This document shows, piece by piece, positions 6,207 through 8,109 of a DNA stretch of 8,109 nt. The stretch's first letter is position 1; the number at the start of each line of letters is the position of its first letter. The notes beneath the pieces are model-generated. The model was not told the DNA's origin. It did not search any database and saw only the letters and a list, made by a program, of their open reading frames with translations. A program made the translations under genes and the position numbers. Origin of the DNA: Acetobacteraceae bacterium (lineage in GTDB: Bacteria; Pseudomonadota; Alphaproteobacteria; Acetobacterales; Acetobacteraceae); NCBI GenBank assembly GCA_003133265.1, contig PKWQ01000112.1, positions 1 through 8,109 on the forward strand, given 5' to 3'.

Positions 6207-6740
6207 TCAATAAGTCAAAATAACATTGATGGTGTCGTTGTAGGTCCCCGGCACGGCAGCCTGCCCCGCGGCGATACTCCCGTATATGGTCATATTTTGC
6301 GTCGAGCCCGTGCCGGTCCCAGCCTGCGTATTGGTTCCCACCGTATTCCCCCAGTTCAGAGTACGCGCGCTGTCCCGCCATAGTTGATAGTTGATACCAG
6401 CGGCGGCGTTGCTCATCACGCGGGTTGTCGTTGTGGCACCCGAACCCGTGCCCCCGTCCAAGCCCACGGTGTAGCCGGTTGCGTTGATGCATCGAACGCT
6501 CACTGTCGTGGAGGCGGTCGTCAAATTCGTCTGCAACGACGTCGCATTGAGGGCAAGCGTACCAAAATTCAAGGAAGAGGTCGAAACGCTGCAACTCTTA
6601 CTGATAGCAAGCGCGAAGTTCAGCGCCTTCACGCCGCCCCCCGCCGATGTAGTCGCTATGATACTACTATCGGTATACGTGCCCGCCGGCGCGTAGGGCG
6701 CCGACATTGGGGCAAGAAAGCCGTACAGCGTCTTAGTGAT
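6207..6740 (-). pseudogene. Csu-type fimbrial tip/subunit protein, C-terminal part (spore coat U domain)
   Basis: Minus-strand text shows the end of one spore coat protein U (SCPU) domain (LYGFLAPMSAPYAPAGTYTD) and one nearly whole second SCPU domain: a Cys strand CSVSTSSLNFGTL, a second Cys (VSVRCINATGY), and the signature end MTIYGSIAAGQAAVPGTYND followed by a strand ending LTY at the stop. Two SCPU domains point to the tip-type subunit (CsuE-like) of archaic chaperone-usher pili, secreted through the usher. The signal peptide and most of domain 1 are gone. On the 5' side the frame runs straight into the usher fragment, so this is the distal part of a deletion fusion. Without a signal peptide of its own it cannot be exported normally. 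Confidence 0.8.
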
Positions 6741-7778
6741 TTGTGGTTCAGCCACCCCATGACGCAGGCTTGCCATCCCCGCACCGGGGGACCGTAATCG
6801 GACGTCGCCTGGCCATAGCCCTGCCGCACGCCGCCCAGTTCGACCGAATACGACGACAATCCCGCGGTCAGCAGTTTGGTGCTGGCGTAGAAGGGCAGTG
6901 TCATGACGGTTTGGCGGCCGAGCGCGTCCGTTACTGCGACCGATACCTCGCCGGCTCCGGTGATGATTGGCGGACGTTGCATCTGAAAAGGACCCGCCGG
7001 CACCGACTGACTGATCTGGCGCACGCCGTTGACCAGAATGTCGACGCTGGACGGTACCTTGGTCTCGCCGGTCAGGCTCGGAATCGGAAAAGTGACCAGG
7101 TCGGGCCGCAGCGCGAAATCCGTCGTTACTTGAACGCCGCCGAGACGAATCGGCCGGCTCCACCCCAGGCCGCCGGTGATTACGTCGCCAACCCGGTAGC
7201 GGCTTATGCTGTCCGGGTCGGAGTATGTCCAGGCGGTGTCCAAACGGGCGAACGGCCCCTGGCTCAGCGCGGGGGAGAAGCTGCCGAGGCCTGTGCTGGA
7301 GAAGGTCCCATAGGGACCGAAGAAACGGAAGTCGGTCAGGGCTCCGCCAGTGATCTGGCCCGCCGCCCGCGTGGCCAGCACGTCATAGTTGAATGCCGCG
7401 CCGTACGGCGAGCGATCCGGCTCGCCGATCTCGGCGACGCCGGTCACGCCAAGCTTGGTTGCAATCAGGCTGCGCGAGTCGGCCGTGATCTCCAGCCGCT
7501 GGGTTTGTTCCTGGACCTGCGCCTTGATGCCTGGCAATTCTGACAGCGAGATCGGGGTTGCATCATTCTCTGCCGCGCCAGGTAGCGGCTTGAGGCCGAG
7601 ACTGCGGAGATCGGCCGGCATCGCCAAGAGCATGCCATCCCGTTCGATGAACTCCCCAACCATGCCGGTTGGCATGCCCGTTTACCACCACCTCAAGAAA
7701 GACCACATGCTCCGCGGCGCCGGCCGATTGAGTTCGCAGACCGATTGCCAGCAGAACCAAAATCCAGGTCCGCCTCAT
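6740..7778 (-). pseudogene. Fimbrial outer-membrane usher (CsuD-like), truncated and frameshifted
   Basis: The usher starts at ATG 7778-7776, which overlaps the chaperone stop as ATGA, so translation was coupled. MRRTWILVLLAIGLRTQSAGA is a signal peptide, followed by AEHVVFLEVVVNG. One extra base in the run 7677-7679 then shifts the frame; without it the text continues MPTGMVGEFIERDGMLLAMP. Next come the N-terminal periplasmic domain, early barrel strands (TDFRFFGPYG, FARLDTAWTYSDPDSISRYR) and the plug domain (VPSSVDILVNGVRQISQSVP ... GAGEVSVAVTDALGRQ), then YSVELGGVRQGYGQ and SDYGPPV. A base missing at about 6782 shifts again; repaired, it reads GMASLRHGVAE, the usual usher strand. About 345 of the roughly 800 residues remain; the rest of the barrel and the C-terminal domains are deleted. 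The plus and minus shifts cancel, so the frame continues into the subunit fragment. It cannot form a working pore. Confidence 0.85.
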
Positions 7779-8109
7779 CCTTTGAGTGAAAGCTTTTCCT
7801 GTAACGGCCCTGCATTGGTTACTCCCGTAACCGTCACCAAAGCACTCGAGCGGATCGCTTGTCGTGGGTCGTCGATGGTCCAGCGGCGTTCGGAATTCGG
7901 AAGAACGTACGGCGTTTGGCCGAGTTGCTTGGTGGGCAGTGTCCTGCCGTCGGGCAGACTCAGCTTCAGCTCGTTGATACGGGCATAGCGGCCGCCCTTG
8001 TTTGCCGCAACGATGCGCGGATTCCCATCGGGGCCGGACTCCAGACGCCATTGCAACACCGGTGGCCGCCAGGGCAATCGCATTTGACGTGTTTGTTCCA
8101 ATATCGTCA
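7775..8109 (-). CDS. Periplasmic fimbrial chaperone (CsuC-like), C-terminal part, runs off the window
   Basis: The open frame extends to the right edge and ends at TGA 7777-7775, overlapping the usher ATG by ATGA. The text PPVLQWRLE, then GNPRIVAANKGGRYARINEL, LPDGRTLP, and YVLPNSERRWTIDD matches the C-terminal domain of PapD-like chaperones of the Csu/archaic type, which fold fimbrial subunits in the periplasm and hand them to the usher. Only the second Ig-like domain is in view; the N-terminal domain and signal peptide lie outside. The residues before it (QTRQMRLP then directly WRPP) look shorter than expected, so a small deletion at the domain link is possible. Gene order chaperone-usher-tip is that of csu operons. 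Confidence 0.8.
   Translation of the reverse strand, partial: TILEQTRQMRLPWRPPVLQWRLESGPDGNPRIVAANKGGRYARINELKLSLPDGRTLPTKQLGQTPYVLPNSERRWTIDDPRQAIRSSALVTVTGVTNAGPLQEKLSLKG

Noticed and set aside
6384..7543. Plus-strand frames opposite the fimbrial genes
   Set aside because: The minus strand carries clear usher and SCPU domains; the plus frames are antisense shadows.
1..8109. CRISPR array, rRNA, riboswitch or replication origin
   Set aside because: No regularly spaced repeats, rRNA segments, known riboswitch cores or iteron clusters were found on either strand by reading.

Overview
The window is a mosaic of insertion-sequence pieces and broken genes. High GC, third codon positions rich in G/C, and the gene families present (ISAs1, IS1595 and IS701 transposases, a PAP2-type autotransporter, a Csu-type fimbrial operon) suggest an alphaproteobacterium, possibly Acetobacteraceae/Rhodospirillales. 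That placement is inference; no marker gene is present. Only the IS1595 transposase and two small genes look intact. The rest are truncated by mobile elements, fused by deletion, or interrupted by single-base frameshifts.

Layout. 1-178: right end of an ISAs1-family element (transposase C-terminus plus terminal CAGCCCTG). 179-~545: a scrap of older sequence with a frameshifted small two-helix membrane protein, caught between two IS elements. 580-1479 (-): intact IS1595/ISXO2-like transposase. 1593-1820: probable transposase C-terminal scrap. ~1930-4211: autotransporter with a PAP2-phosphatase-like passenger, carrying two opposite frameshifts and cut inside its beta-barrel at a CTAG site by the left end of an IS701-family element (4212 to ~4390). 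~4390-4469: C-terminal tail of another lost gene, followed by a strong intrinsic terminator. 4819-5802: two small intact genes (one His-rich) and a damaged third reading frame. This cluster lies between two copies of an 85-bp repeat with inverted ends.

5803-6206 has no intact gene. It holds a 45-nt 3' half of a tRNA (anticodon loop UUU, Lys) on the minus strand that reads as an attachment-site scar, with a near-identical 20-bp direct repeat on each side of it. 6207-8109 (-) is the remnant of a Csu/archaic chaperone-usher fimbrial operon: chaperone C-terminus, usher N-terminal third, then a tip-type subunit C-terminus. An in-frame deletion has joined usher and subunit.

The pieces do not form one working system. 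The two outer-surface loci (PAP2 autotransporter and fimbria) look like accessory functions lost by IS insertion, deletion and frameshift. Several frameshifts are one-base changes in short G/C runs, so assembly or sequencing error must be excluded before calling every one a true pseudogene. I found no CRISPR array, rRNA, or convincing new defence or biosynthetic system. The most unusual items are the repeat-flanked small-gene cluster, the tRNA-Lys scar and the usher-subunit fusion.
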